Origin: Phenylobacterium sp. NIBR 498073
GTDB lineage: Bacteria; Pseudomonadota; Alphaproteobacteria; Caulobacterales; Caulobacteraceae
Reading direction: 5' to 3'
NCBI RefSeq assembly: GCF_027286305.1
Contig: NZ_CP114599.1
Coordinates: 1,178,001 to 1,242,000 of the forward strand
DNA: 64,000 nt
The notes under the pieces are model-generated. The model was given only the letters and a program-made list of their open reading frames with translations, did no database searches and was not told the DNA's origin. Positions within the stretch are counted from its first letter, which is position 1. Each line of letters starts with the position of its first letter. Both the position numbers and the translations under genes were made by a program. Below are positions 55,377 to 64,000 of the stretch, piece by piece.

Positions 55377-57908
55377 TTAGAAGCGGTACTGCAGTTCGAC
55401 CCCGTAGGTGCGCGGCTGGATCAGACCGCGGGTGATCGCGGTGCTGGTCTGGCGCAGATAGGTGTTTCCACCGACCACCAGGCCCGTGTTCGGGTTGGCG
55501 AACACCGCCGTCGGGTTGGTCGAGGACGTCGAGGTGAAACCCTCTTCGTCGGTCACGTTCTTCACGTAGCCGATGAGCGAGTAGCGGTCCTGGGCGTCCT
55601 TCCACAGCACCCGCAGATCGGCGGTGCCATAGGACGGCACGGCGAAATCGGGGTTGTCGAAGGGCTGATAGGTGGTCTCGTCGGTCCAGGTGTAGCTGCC
55701 CGACAGGATCAGCGAGCCCGGCTCGAAGTCGAAGGTGTAGTTGGCGTTCAGCGCGAACTTGTTTTCCGGCGATTGGTAGATCTTCGATCCGGCCAGGTCC
55801 TGGAACACCAGCAGCACGCCGTTGGTCACCGCGGTGCCGCCCGACGGACGCGCCGTCGACTTCAGGGCGCTCGGGTCCGCCGGGTCGTAGAAGCAGCAGC
55901 CCTTGGTGATCTCGGTGTGCAGATAGCCGTACGAGGCGGAGATCTGCAGCGGCTGGATCGGCTGCCACATGGCCTCCAGTTCCAGGCCGTAGGCTTCGGC
56001 GTCGACGTTGACGAAGTTGTTGGAGGCCGAGGTGCCGGCCGCGTTCAGCTGGGACAGGTTCAGCTGCAGGCCTTCGAAGTCGTTGTAGAAGGCCGAGGCG
56101 TTCAGGATCAGGCGCCCGCCGATGGTCTGCTTCACGCCCACCTCGTAGGCGTTGACGGTCTCTTCGTCGGCGGTCGGCTTCGGCGCCAGGGTGCCGAGCA
56201 GGAAGCCGCCCGACTTATAGCCGCGGCTGTACTTGGCGTAGACCAGGGTGTCGTCGTTCGGCGTCCAGTCGAGGTTCAGGGTGCCGGTGACCGCCGACCA
56301 GCTGTCGGACAGGTTCCGGAAGTTCTGCACGCCGGGGCGGGACGCGTCCATGTCGCTGGAAACGTCGACGGCGGCCGGGCCGAATGCGCCGGCCGGGTTG
56401 AACAGCACCAGACGCTGGGATTCGAAGCCGTCCTTCTCATCCTTGGTATAGCGCAGGCCGCCGGTCAGCGCCCACTGGTCGTTGAACTTGTAGGTCGCCT
56501 GGCCAAACGCGGCCCACGCCTTGGATTCCAGTTCGGCGTAGTTGTCGGCGAAGTTGCGGGTCGGGTTGGTCGACGGCAGTCCGGCCGCCGCGAGACTGGC
56601 GACGCCAGCCGCCGCGCCGTTGATCGAGCCGTAGTAGAAGGCCGGGGTGGCCAGCTGCGCCTGCAGCGGGCTGCCGAGCTGGATGCGCTGCTTGTACTCT
56701 TCCTTGTACTGGTAGAGGCCAAGGATCCAGTTCAGCGGGCCGTCGCTGTTCGACGAGAGGTTGATCTCGTTCGAATAGTACTTCTTGTGCTCGTCGAAGT
56801 CGGTGGTCAGGTCGCTGAAGACCTGGGTGCCGAGCGGGCCCGAGGCGTACGAAGTCGTGCGGTTGGTGCCGTCGTAGTCGCCGCCGGTCTGGTAGTTGTA
56901 CTGCTGGAAGCCGCCGATGTACTTCAAGCTCGCCCAGCCCAGATCGTAGGTGATCGAGGTCGTGAACAGGTGGTTGCCGCGCAGCTGGCCATAGCCGTCG
57001 CGGTTGGTCGATTGCTTGTACGGATCGGCCACGCCCGGATTGGCGGTGGTCATGCCGAACTGGCCGTTCGGCACCAAGCCGCCGATCGGCTGGAACGGAC
57101 GGGTCGTGTCGTAGGGGGTGATCTGGTTGGCGAGACGGTCGCCGACGCCGGTCGAGTCGTCCCAGTTCGAGCGCGAGTAGCGGGCCCAGATGTCCAGGTT
57201 GTCGCCCAACTCGGCCTCGGCCTGAATCTCGAAGTAGGTGCGCTTGATGGTGGCGCCGTCGTTGGCCCCGCCGATGTTCTCGATGAAGCCTTCGCGCTGC
57301 CAGTCCTGGCTGCCGCCGATCTTGAAGCGCAGGTTGTCGGCCACCGGCACCGAGAGGACGCCCTCGATCTTGGTGCGGTCGAAGTTGCCGTAGCCGGCGC
57401 GGATCTCGCCGCCGAATTCATGCGACGGGCGCTTGGAGATGGTGTTCAGCGCCCCGCCCATGGCGTTGCGGCCGTAGAGCGTGCCTTGCGGGCCGCGAAG
57501 GATTTCGGTCCGCTCGACGAACAGCGAGCTCTTGAACAGCTCCGAGGACGAGGCGGAATAGAAGCCGTCGGTGTAGGCGGCCACGCCCGGGTCGTTGCCG
57601 ATGTAGAAGGTGTTGCGGCCGGCGCCGCGCAGCGACACGCGGTCGGTGCCCGAATAGTTCATGCCGGGCGTGAAGTTCACGAAATCCTGGATGCCGGTCA
57701 TGCCGCGCACGTCGCGCTGCTCCGACGTGTAGGCCGAGACGGCCACCGGCACGTCCTGCAGCGCCTGCTCGCGCTTCTCGGCCGTGACGACCAGTTCTTC
57801 GATCTGGAAGGCCTCCTGCGCGAAGGCCGGCGCCGAAATTGCCGAAAGTGTCAGAACTGACGCGCTCAGGGCCAGCAGGGTCCGCAGGCGCGGGGCGTTG
57901 GTAGCCAT
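55377..57908 (-). CDS. TonB-dependent receptor
   Basis: An 843-residue outer-membrane transporter. A signal peptide (about 1-30, cleavage after AFAQ) precedes a TonB-box-like EELVVTAEKREQ, the plug domain (about 45-160, with RGAGRNTFYIG) and a 22-strand barrel ending LQYRF. GGAGG directly precedes ATG 57908. Motifs such as LRGPQGTLYGRNAMGGALN are standard. The substrate (a siderophore, sugar or aromatic molecule) cannot be inferred. An intact terminator follows. The second receptor gene lies upstream on the same strand. Confidence 0.92.
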   Translation of the reverse strand: MATNAPRLRTLLALSASVLTLSAISAPAFAQEAFQIEELVVTAEKREQALQDVPVAVSAYTSEQRDVRGMTGIQDFVNFTPGMNYSGTDRVSLRGAGRNTFYIGNDPGVAAYTDGFYSASSSELFKSSLFVERTEILRGPQGTLYGRNAMGGALNTISKRPSHEFGGEIRAGYGNFDRTKIEGVLSVPVADNLRFKIGGSQDWQREGFIENIGGANDGATIKRTYFEIQAEAELGDNLDIWARYSRSNWDDSTGVGDRLANQITPYDTTRPFQPIGGLVPNGQFGMTTANPGVADPYKQSTNRDGYGQLRGNHLFTTSITYDLGWASLKYIGGFQQYNYQTGGDYDGTNRTTSYASGPLGTQVFSDLTTDFDEHKKYYSNEINLSSNSDGPLNWILGLYQYKEEYKQRIQLGSPLQAQLATPAFYYGSINGAAAGVASLAAAGLPSTNPTRNFADNYAELESKAWAAFGQATYKFNDQWALTGGLRYTKDEKDGFESQRLVLFNPAGAFGPAAVDVSSDMDASRPGVQNFRNLSDSWSAVTGTLNLDWTPNDDTLVYAKYSRGYKSGGFLLGTLAPKPTADEETVNAYEVGVKQTIGGRLILNASAFYNDFEGLQLNLSQLNAAGTSASNNFVNVDAEAYGLELEAMWQPIQPLQISASYGYLHTEITKGCCFYDPADPSALKSTARPSGGTAVTNGVLLVFQDLAGSKIYQSPENKFALNANYTFDFEPGSLILSGSYTWTDETTYQPFDNPDFAVPSYGTADLRVLWKDAQDRYSLIGYVKNVTDEEGFTSTSSTNPTAVFANPNTGLVVGGNTYLRQTSTAITRGLIQPRTYGVELQYRF

Positions 57909-58240
57909 CAAGTATCCTCCCTGGGCGGAGGGGCGTGGAGCGCCCTCTTCATTTCCGCCCGCATGATGTGTGTAATCCGGCGCGGGGAGGCGCCGAGGAG
58001 GGGGAGCCTCCGCCCGACTGACGTGGCCGTCAATGTGAACCCCGATAACTGAACGCAATTCATCGGCGCTTTTGAAGTTCTGTGGCCGAAATACCGCGCT
58101 TTCAAATCGCGCGCACAAAAATGACCGTCGTTCTGCGTGGGTTTATGAATCAAAGGAAAACAAGGGGTGGGCGCGCGTCGGCGCATGCGGGCGTCGTACC
58201 CAAAACGCAAATCTGCGTTCAAATTCCACTGTCACGCCAA
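57909..58240. other. 332-bp intergenic region between the two receptor genes
   Basis: No gene, tRNA or clear operator was found. It contains the leader of the first receptor (GGAGG ribosome site at its left edge) and a moderately AT-rich stretch (about 58085-58235). A promoter is expected here but no convincing -35/-10 pair could be chosen. Confidence 0.4.
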
Positions 58241-58273
58241 AGAAAAAGGCCGCCGTCCCGAAGGGCGGCGGCC
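58241..58273 (-). terminator. Rho-independent terminator after the second TonB receptor
   Basis: GGCCGCCG(T)CCC-GAA-GGGCGGCGGCC (58248-58273) folds into an 11-bp stem with one bulge. On the minus strand it is followed by TTTTTCTTT, a classic U-tract. It sits directly after the original end of the receptor (58303), showing that the full-length gene was the transcribed unit. Confidence 0.88.
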
Positions 58274-58302
58274 AAGGCCTTACGGCTGGGTAAATCAGGT
58301 CG

Positions 58303-61137
58303 TCAGAAGCGCTTCTGCAGCGACACCCCGTAGGTGCGCGGTTCGGTGTAGAAGGCGTTGCGGAACAGGCCCGAGGAGTCGTCGGTCAGGTAGAAGTCGG
58401 TGATCGCCTCCTCGTCGGTGGCGTTCTTGACGTAGGCGCCGACCTCCCAGCCGTTGACCGGGTTGCTCAGCGTCAGGGTCAGGTTGACGTTCTGCCAGTC
58501 GTCGATCCGATCCGGCTCGGTGTTGTAGATCCGGGCGAAGGTCTCGGTCTGCTTGTAGTAGTCGCCCCGGGCGGTCAGCGACCAGCCATTGCCGAATTCC
58601 CAGGTGTACTGGGCGCCCAGCGAGACGGTCCAGTGTGGGGCGTTCGGCAGTTCCTTGCCCTCGAGCGACATCGGGACGCCGTCGCTGACCAGGCCGCCGA
58701 AGGCGTTGGTGCCCACCGCCAGCGCGCCGCTGCCGATGTTGGTGCCCGCGCCGGCGGTCGAGACCGGGGTGCAGACGCCCAGCAGGGCGAACGGGTTGTT
58801 GGTGGCGTTCGAGACAGCGAGGGCCGTCTGGGCCGCGGCCATATTGACCACGCAGTTCGACGCCGCGCTCGACTTCACCAGCACCAGGTTCGGATTGCCG
58901 CCGGTGCGGTTGAAGGTGTCGATCGAAGATCCCTAACCGATCTCGGTGTCGAGCCAGCCGATCTGGGCGTTGAGGCGCAGGCCTTGCAGCGGTTGCCAGA
59001 CGGTCTCCAGCTCGACGCCCTTGATCTTGGCGTCGATGTTCTCGTTGGTGGAGGCGCGGTTGACGATCTTCGAGACCTGATAGCCCTGGTAGTCGTAGTA
59101 GAAGGCGGTCAGGTTCAGGGTCATCGTGCCGTCGAGCACCGTGTTCTTGGTGCCGATTTCGTAGGCGTTGATGAACTCCGGGTCGAAGGTCGGCGGGCCG
59201 CAGATCACGCCTTGCCCGCCGCTGCAGGGGGAGTTCAGGCCCCCGGCCTTATAGCCGCGCGAGAAGAAGGCGTAGATCAGGGTGTCGTCGGTGAAGTCGA
59301 GGTCCGGCTTCCAGTCGAAGCCGATCCGGCCGGTCGTCTCCTTGAACTCCACATGCAGGATGTCGGGCGTGCCCGGAATGGGGCCGGCGATGCCGACGCC
59401 CGGGATGCCCAGGTTGACCTGGTGGTTCTCGACTTCCTTGTCGTCGACCGTGTAGCGCAGGCCGCCGGTGAACTTCAGGGTGTCGGTCGCCTGCCAGTAG
59501 AGCTCGCCGAAGAAGGCGTGCGAGCGCAGGTCATAGGGGCCGTAAGCGTCGTAGTAGTTCCGGCCGACGCGGTTCGGCTCGTAGTTCGGGTCGATAGACA
59601 CGCACGGGGCGGCGCCGATGCAGTTCGGGTTGCCGGTGCTGAACAGGTTGTTGATCTGGTAGTAGCCTGTCCCGGTATTGAACATCACGTAGTAGTCGCC
59701 GGTCGCCTGGTAGCGAACCATGATCCCGCCGACGTTGAAGTTGAACGGGCCGTCATAGGCCGACTGCAGCCGCACTTCCTGGCTCCAGCCCTTGGTATAG
59801 GCTGAAGAGATGTCGCTGGTCGTGAAGCGATTGAAGGGCTTGTTCTGGGCGTCGTTGATCACGCCGCCGGGGAACAGCGCCGCATAGATCGCGGCGTAGC
59901 CGGGCACCGCGGCGAAGGCGTTCACCGGGTTAGGGCTCGTGTTGAAGCTGTTGCTGGGGACGTAGCGGTTGTAGTCCTGGCGCGTGTAGAGGTCGAAGTC
60001 CGTATAGGACGTCAGCCAGGTCAACCGCAGTTCGTCGGTCAGGTCCCAGTCGACGTTGAACTGATAGATGTCGGTCGTCGATTGGTAGATCGGGTCGAAG
60101 GTCGACTCGATGTCCCGCACATTGGTCGTCTGCATCTTGCCGGCGTAGGCGTCGCCGGTCTGGAAACCGCCGAGGGCGCCGAACAGGCCGCCCAGGGTCG
60201 CCTGCGAGTTCACCGTTCCCAGGGCGCCGGCCGAATAGAGCGAGGTCGCCGAGCAGCCCTGGCTGAACAGGCCGCGCTGGATCTGGCCTATCAGGCCGCC
60301 CGCCGCTGCCGAGTAGCCGAGGCCGCCGACGTTCGACGGGCCCAGGTCCTTGGTGCAGAACTGCTTGCCGATCCGCGAGCGGTTGTCGTCCTCGTCGAAG
60401 TGATCCCACAGGAAGTAGGCGTGGAAGGTGTCGGTCGGGTTGAACGCCAGGGTCGTGCGCGTGCCGAACAGGTCGCGGTCGTCGGCGTCGTTGCCGGTCA
60501 CCAGGTTGTCGCCGAACCCGTCGCGCTTCAGCCACGAACCGGCGACGCGCAGGGCGAACTGGTCGCCCAGCGGCACGTTGATCATGCCGCGCAGCTTCAT
60601 GGTGTTGTAGTTGCCGACCTCGCCGCGGATCATCGCCTCGAATTCGTCGATCGGCTTGGCGGTGATCATGTTGACCACGCCGCCGGTGGCGTTGCGTCCG
60701 TAGAGGGTGCCTTGCGGCCCGCGCAGCACTTCGACGCGCTCGACGTCGTAGAACTCGGTCTCGAACAGGTTGTTGGAGAGCAGCGGGGCGTTGTTCAGGT
60801 GGATGCCGGTGCCGGCGTCGCCCGAGCCGGCGACCAGCTTGGAGCCGATGCCGCGGATCTGGAAGTTGTAGCCGGTGAAGTTCCCCTTCGAGAAGTTGAC
60901 GTTCGGAACGGCGATGACCAGGTTCGGACCGCCGTCGATCTTGGCCTTCTCAAGGGTGTCCTGATTGAACGCCGACACCGCGATCGGCACGTCTTGCAGC
61001 GCCTCCTCGCGTTTCTGGGCGGTGACCACCAGCTCCTGAATGACGTTCTGGGACCAGGCCGGGGACGCAACTGAACTCAACGCTACAGCAGACGCGCCAA
61101 CGATCAGTGCGCTCCGCAAATGCAGAGTATTCAACAT
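58303..61137 (-). pseudogene. TonB-dependent receptor interrupted by one in-frame amber codon
   Basis: A receptor of 944 codons, starting MLNTLHLRSALIVGASAVAL with a signal peptide cleaved near AWSQ. It then has the box IQELVVTAQKREE, a plug with LRGPQGTLYGRNATGGVVN and a barrel ending VSLQKRF. A single TAG (58933-58935) interrupts it: ...GWLDTEIG-stop-GSSIDTFNRTGG... The frame is open and barrel-like on both sides, with no shift. Residue count before the stop is 734; the remaining 209 codons would include the last strands. A barrel lacking its C-terminal Phe strand should not assemble, so the gene is probably inactive unless the stop is read through or is an assembly error. Confidence 0.85.
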
Positions 61138-61540
61138 TCCAGGTTCCTCCCAAGACGCCCACGGCTCTCTACAAACCGGCCTGGTGCGTCACCTTTCGCC
61201 GCACGGAGAATTCGTCCTGGGTTGGCGGCCACACCCGCGACAAGGCAAAGGCTCGCGCCCAGTTGTGGAGTCTGTCAACGTGACGATGTTAAGTTATCGG
61301 TGATTACGTCGAAACTAAACAAGCTCTGTTGCTGAAATGCACAAGCTTCGACTTCTTTCAATTCAAAGTGGTTGAATCGCGCTGTCTTGGGTGGAAGCTT
61401 GGGCGCATGCGGTATTCGTTGTGCTGCATGTGCGAAATAGTTGTTTCTGTGAGGGTTTCGGATTCGGTGGTATGGCGCGGACGGCGGCGCGGCGACGCGC
61501 CGGGCTTCCGATTTGCGCCGCGCGCGCGCATATGGGGCCG
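61138..61540. other. 403-bp intergenic region between the second receptor and queC
   Basis: This divergent gap is AT-richer than the rest, particularly 61300-61460, with an ATTCAA-agtgg-TTGAAT dyad near 61359-61375. It must hold promoters for the receptor and for queCED. No preQ1 riboswitch with its conserved loop and tail was recognised, and no small gene was seen. Confidence 0.4.
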
Positions 61541-62272
61541 ATGAGCCAAGCTTCTCCGCAGTCCCGCGCCCTGGTCCTGTTCTCGGGCGGCCAGGATTCC
61601 AGCGTCTGCCTCGCCTGGGCGCTGGCCCGGCACGACCATGTCGAGACCGTCGGCTTCGACTACGGACAGCGGCACGCGGTCGAAATGGAACAGCGTTCTG
61701 TGGTTCGCGAGGCGATCCGCGCACGGTTCCCGCAGTGGGCCGGCAAGCTCGGCGAGGATCACGTCCTCGACCTGACCGGCTTCGGCGCGGTGGGCGACAC
61801 CGCCATGACCCAGGAGCGGGCCTTCGAGATCACCGAGAAGGGGCTGCCGAACACCTATGTTCCCGGCCGCAACCTCGTTTTCCTGACCTATGCGGCCGCC
61901 CTGGCCGATCGCCGAAAATTGAAATTTCTAGTGGGCGGCATGTGCGAAACCGATTTCTCCGGCTACCCGGACTGCCGGCGCGAGACGCTCGACGCCCTGG
62001 AGCGGGCGCTGAACCTCGGCATGGCCCAGGACTTCGTCGTCGAGACCCCGCTGATGTGGCTGACGAAGGCTGAGACTTGGGCGCTGGCGAAGGGCCTCGG
62101 GGGCCAGGCGCTGGTCGACGTCATCGTCGCCGACAGCCATACTTGTTACCGGGGAACCCGCGGGGCGCTGCACGATTGGGGACATGGCTGCGGCGACTGT
62201 CCGGCCTGCGACCTGCGCGCCAGGGGCTGGGCCGAATGGGTCGCCAGCGGCCGTCCGGAGCTGACGCCATGA
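61541..62272 (+). CDS. queC: 7-cyano-7-deazaguanine synthase QueC
   Basis: A 243-residue ATP-dependent enzyme making preQ0 from 7-carboxy-7-deazaguanine and ammonia. The PP-loop is [16 protein letters not shown] (about 13-28), with the FDYGQRH segment and the zinc-binding Cys set in [12 protein letters not shown] (about 217-228). ATG 61541 is chosen; ATG 61532 would add three residues. It begins the queC-queE-queD operon, overlapping queE by four bases. Confidence 0.94.
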   Translation: MSQASPQSRALVLFSGGQDSSVCLAWALARHDHVETVGFDYGQRHAVEMEQRSVVREAIRARFPQWAGKLGEDHVLDLTGFGAVGDTAMTQERAFEITEKGLPNTYVPGRNLVFLTYAAALADRRKLKFLVGGMCETDFSGYPDCRRETLDALERALNLGMAQDFVVETPLMWLTKAETWALAKGLGGQALVDVIVADSHTCYRGTRGALHDWGHGCGDCPACDLRARGWAEWVASGRPELTP

Positions 62273-62901
62273 GCTACGCCGTCAAGGAGATCTTCCTGAC
62301 CCTTCAGGGCGAGGGCGGCCAGGCCGGCCTGCCGGCGGTGTTTTGCCGCTTTGCGGGATGCAACCTGTGGTCGGGCCGGGAGGAGGATCGCGCCAAGGCG
62401 GTCTGCACCTTCTGCGACACCGACTTCGTCGGCATGGACGGCGAGGGCGGGGGACGCTTCACCCGCGCCGAGGATCTGGCCGCGGCGGTCGAGGCGGCCT
62501 GGACCGGCGGCCCCGACCATCGCCTGGTGGTCTGCACCGGCGGCGAACCGCTGCTCCAGGTGGACGGGCCGCTCATCGCGGCGCTGCACGCCCGCGGTTT
62601 CCGCATAGCGCTGGAAACCAACGGCACCCTACCGGTCCCCGACGGCGTCGACTGGATCTGCGTCAGCCCCAAGGCCGACGCCGAGGTCGTGCAGACGAGC
62701 GGTCAGGAACTGAAGCTGGTCTTTCCCCAGCCGCTGGCCGATCCGGCGCGCTTCGAGCACATGGATTTCGAGCGTTTTCTGCTGCAGCCGATGGACGGCC
62801 CGGCGCGCGTCGAAAACACCCAGGCGGCGATCGCCTATTGCCTTGCGCACCCGCGGTGGCGTTTAAGCGTCCAGACCCATAAGTATCTCGGCATTCCGTG
62901 A
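62269..62901 (+). CDS. queE: 7-carboxy-7-deazaguanine synthase QueE
   Basis: A 210-residue radical SAM enzyme that contracts 6-carboxytetrahydropterin to 7-carboxy-7-deazaguanine. The cluster motif is the unusual CX14CX2C form ([16 protein letters not shown] then TFC), known from one QueE subgroup, instead of the common CxxxCxxC. The N-terminus is [11 protein letters not shown] and the substrate segment CTGGEPLLQ is at about 85. ATG overlaps the queC stop. Confidence 0.94.
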   Translation: MSYAVKEIFLTLQGEGGQAGLPAVFCRFAGCNLWSGREEDRAKAVCTFCDTDFVGMDGEGGGRFTRAEDLAAAVEAAWTGGPDHRLVVCTGGEPLLQVDGPLIAALHARGFRIALETNGTLPVPDGVDWICVSPKADAEVVQTSGQELKLVFPQPLADPARFEHMDFERFLLQPMDGPARVENTQAAIAYCLAHPRWRLSVQTHKYLGIP

Positions 62902-62943
62902 CACGCGCGCCAAGCGCGGCCGGACGCCTTCAGACCCTCCCAG

Positions 62944-63318
62944 ATGACCCAGCCAGTCTTTGAAATCACCAAGGCGGCGACGTTCGACGCCGCGCACTAT
63001 CTCCCCGAGGGGCCCGAGCATCGCCCCTACCGCAACCTGCACGGCCACTCGTTCAAGGTCGAGGCGACCGTGCGCGGCGCCCCGGCCGAGCCGGTCGGGT
63101 GGGTGGTCGACCTCGCCGACCTCGACGCCGAGCTGAAGGCGGTCGCCGCCGAGCTCGACCACGGGCTGCTCAACGAAAAGCCGGGCCTCGAGCGTCCGAC
63201 CCTTGAGCACATCTGCCTCTACTTCGCCCAGCGCCTGAAGCCGAAGTTCCCGGGCCTGTCGCGGATTGTCGTTTCGCGCCCGACGATCGGCGAGAGCTGC
63301 GCCATGGCGGTGGCCTGA
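62944..63318 (+). CDS. queD: 6-carboxy-5,6,7,8-tetrahydropterin synthase QueD
   Basis: A 124-residue member of the PTPS family catalysing the first committed step from dihydroneopterin triphosphate. Zinc ligands are His in FDAAHYL (about 17), and in NLHGHSF (about 30-34). The segment LDHGLLNEK (about 70) and terminal VSRPTIGESCAMAV are typical. It completes the queC-queE-queD set for queuosine tRNA modification. Confidence 0.93.
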   Translation: MTQPVFEITKAATFDAAHYLPEGPEHRPYRNLHGHSFKVEATVRGAPAEPVGWVVDLADLDAELKAVAAELDHGLLNEKPGLERPTLEHICLYFAQRLKPKFPGLSRIVVSRPTIGESCAMAVA

Positions 63319-63324
63319 CGCGCT

Positions 63325-64000
63325 TCAGAGGTCGGCGACCTTGAGCACCGTCTTGCCGAGCCCCTGTCCGGTAAGGGCGAACTCCAACGCCTCGGCGTAG
63401 CGGTCGAGCGCAAACGCCCGCCCGAGCGGCGGGGCCAGGCGCCCTTCGTCGGCCCAGGCCAGCAGCTGGCCCAGGCGCGCCCGCGCGCGGTCCGGCTCCA
63501 GCAGCATGAACTGGCGCACGTCCACCCCGACCAGAGCCGCGCCCTTCATCAGGGTCAGGTTGGCCGGGAGGGCGGGGATCGGTCCGCCGACGAAGCCGAG
63601 CACCAGGTGACGGCCGCGCCAGCTGAGCGAGCGGAACGCGGCTTCGAAAAGCGGGCCGCAGACGGGATCGAACACCACGTCCGGCCCGCGTCCGCCGCAG
63701 GCCGCCTTCAGCCGCTCGCGCCATCCCTCGCCGTCGGTGTCCAGCACCTCGTCGGCGCCGAGGTCGCGGCAGAAGTCGCGCTTAGCCTCGCTTGAGGCCG
63801 CCGCGATCACCCGCGCGCCCAGCAGTTTGGCGACCTGCAGCCCCGCGACCCCCAGGCCGCCCGCCGCGCCTAGCACCAGCACGGTCTCCCCAATCTGCAG
63901 GTTCGCCCGATCGGCCAGGGCGTGCAGGGCGGTGACGTAGTTGATGTGGAAGCCGGCCGCCTGCGCAAACGCCATCGGTTCCGGGATCGCGCGGACCGCA
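63325..64000 (-). CDS. Zinc-binding/quinone oxidoreductase family dehydrogenase (partial)
   Basis: The frame is open to the right window edge, so the N-terminus is missing; the ATG near 63975 is internal. The visible 225 codons contain the MDR nucleotide fold, LVLGAAGGLGVAGLQVAKLLGA (shortened: GAAGGLGVAGLQVAK), and the end PLYEAAFRSLSWRGRHLVLGF-like strand, typical of NADPH:quinone reductase-like proteins. No structural zinc Cys cluster is seen, as expected for this subgroup. It converges on queD with a six-base gap. Confidence 0.85.
   Translation of the reverse strand, partial: AVRAIPEPMAFAQAAGFHINYVTALHALADRANLQIGETVLVLGAAGGLGVAGLQVAKLLGARVIAAASSEAKRDFCRDLGADEVLDTDGEGWRERLKAACGGRGPDVVFDPVCGPLFEAAFRSLSWRGRHLVLGFVGGPIPALPANLTLMKGAALVGVDVRQFMLLEPDRARARLGQLLAWADEGRLAPPLGRAFALDRYAEALEFALTGQGLGKTVLKVADL

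Noticed and set aside
61303..61540. preQ1 riboswitch in front of queC
   Set aside because: The conserved short stem-loop and A-rich tail of the preQ1 classes were not recognised; queC to queD are synthesis genes, so control by a riboswitch was worth checking.

Overview
The window is about 64 kb of high-GC (roughly two-thirds G+C), densely packed chromosomal DNA. It looks like an alphaproteobacterium, most likely Caulobacterales (a Caulobacter/Phenylobacterium-type genome). This rests on the many TonB-dependent receptors, GST/MAPEG/VOC proteins, hybrid histidine kinases, a large indolepyruvate ferredoxin oxidoreductase fusion and GTG starts, not on any rRNA. Most of it reads as ordinary core and accessory chromosome. 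No insertion sequence, integrase or CRISPR array was seen.

Layout. 0-6 kb: a fatty-acid modification operon (FAD oxidoreductase, DUF1365, Cfa) followed at short spacing by a three-gene ABC export system (HlyD-type adaptor, MacB/FtsX-type permease, ATPase). 6-10 kb: a copper homeostasis locus (copA-cueR-methyltransferase on the minus strand, copZ on the plus strand) with two divergent CueR-type operators between copA and copZ. 10-16 kb: envelope and lipid genes (glycine-zipper lipoprotein, patatin lipoprotein, MAPEG, DMT transporter, TPR protein, zinc peptidase). 16-20 kb: a TetR/amine oxidase divergent pair around a perfect 26-bp palindrome, then a coupled D-cysteine desulfhydrase/amino-acid racemase pair. 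20-23 kb: a TPP riboswitch in front of thiC, a paired inverted repeat and a pentapeptide-repeat protein. 23-31 kb: a CHASE4-type hybrid kinase, HAD phosphatase, acyl-CoA synthetase, uvrC and pgsA. 31-42 kb: GST, pirin, Lrp regulator divergent from indolepyruvate oxidoreductase, VOC protein, TTC38-like protein, serine hydrolase and FAD oxidoreductase. 41-46 kb: PQQ-type sugar dehydrogenase, asparagine synthase, glycosyltransferase and tRNA-Met. 46-49 kb: a solitary 933-residue protein of unknown function. 49-55 kb: DsbA-family protein, several small genes, a serralysin-type RTX metalloprotease, a methyltransferase and a hybrid kinase-like protein lacking its phospho-accepting histidine. 55-61 kb: two TonB-dependent receptors, the second split by one in-frame amber codon. 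61.5-64 kb: queC-queE-queD and a truncated quinone-reductase-like gene.

Architecture. Genes are very tightly packed. Of about twelve convergent pairs, four share the palindromic tetramer CTAG as both stop codons and two more abut at TGATCA. Two long hairpins contain or overlap stop codons. The most unusual single gene is the 933-residue protein next to tRNA-Met. The clearest lesion is the amber codon in the second TonB receptor.
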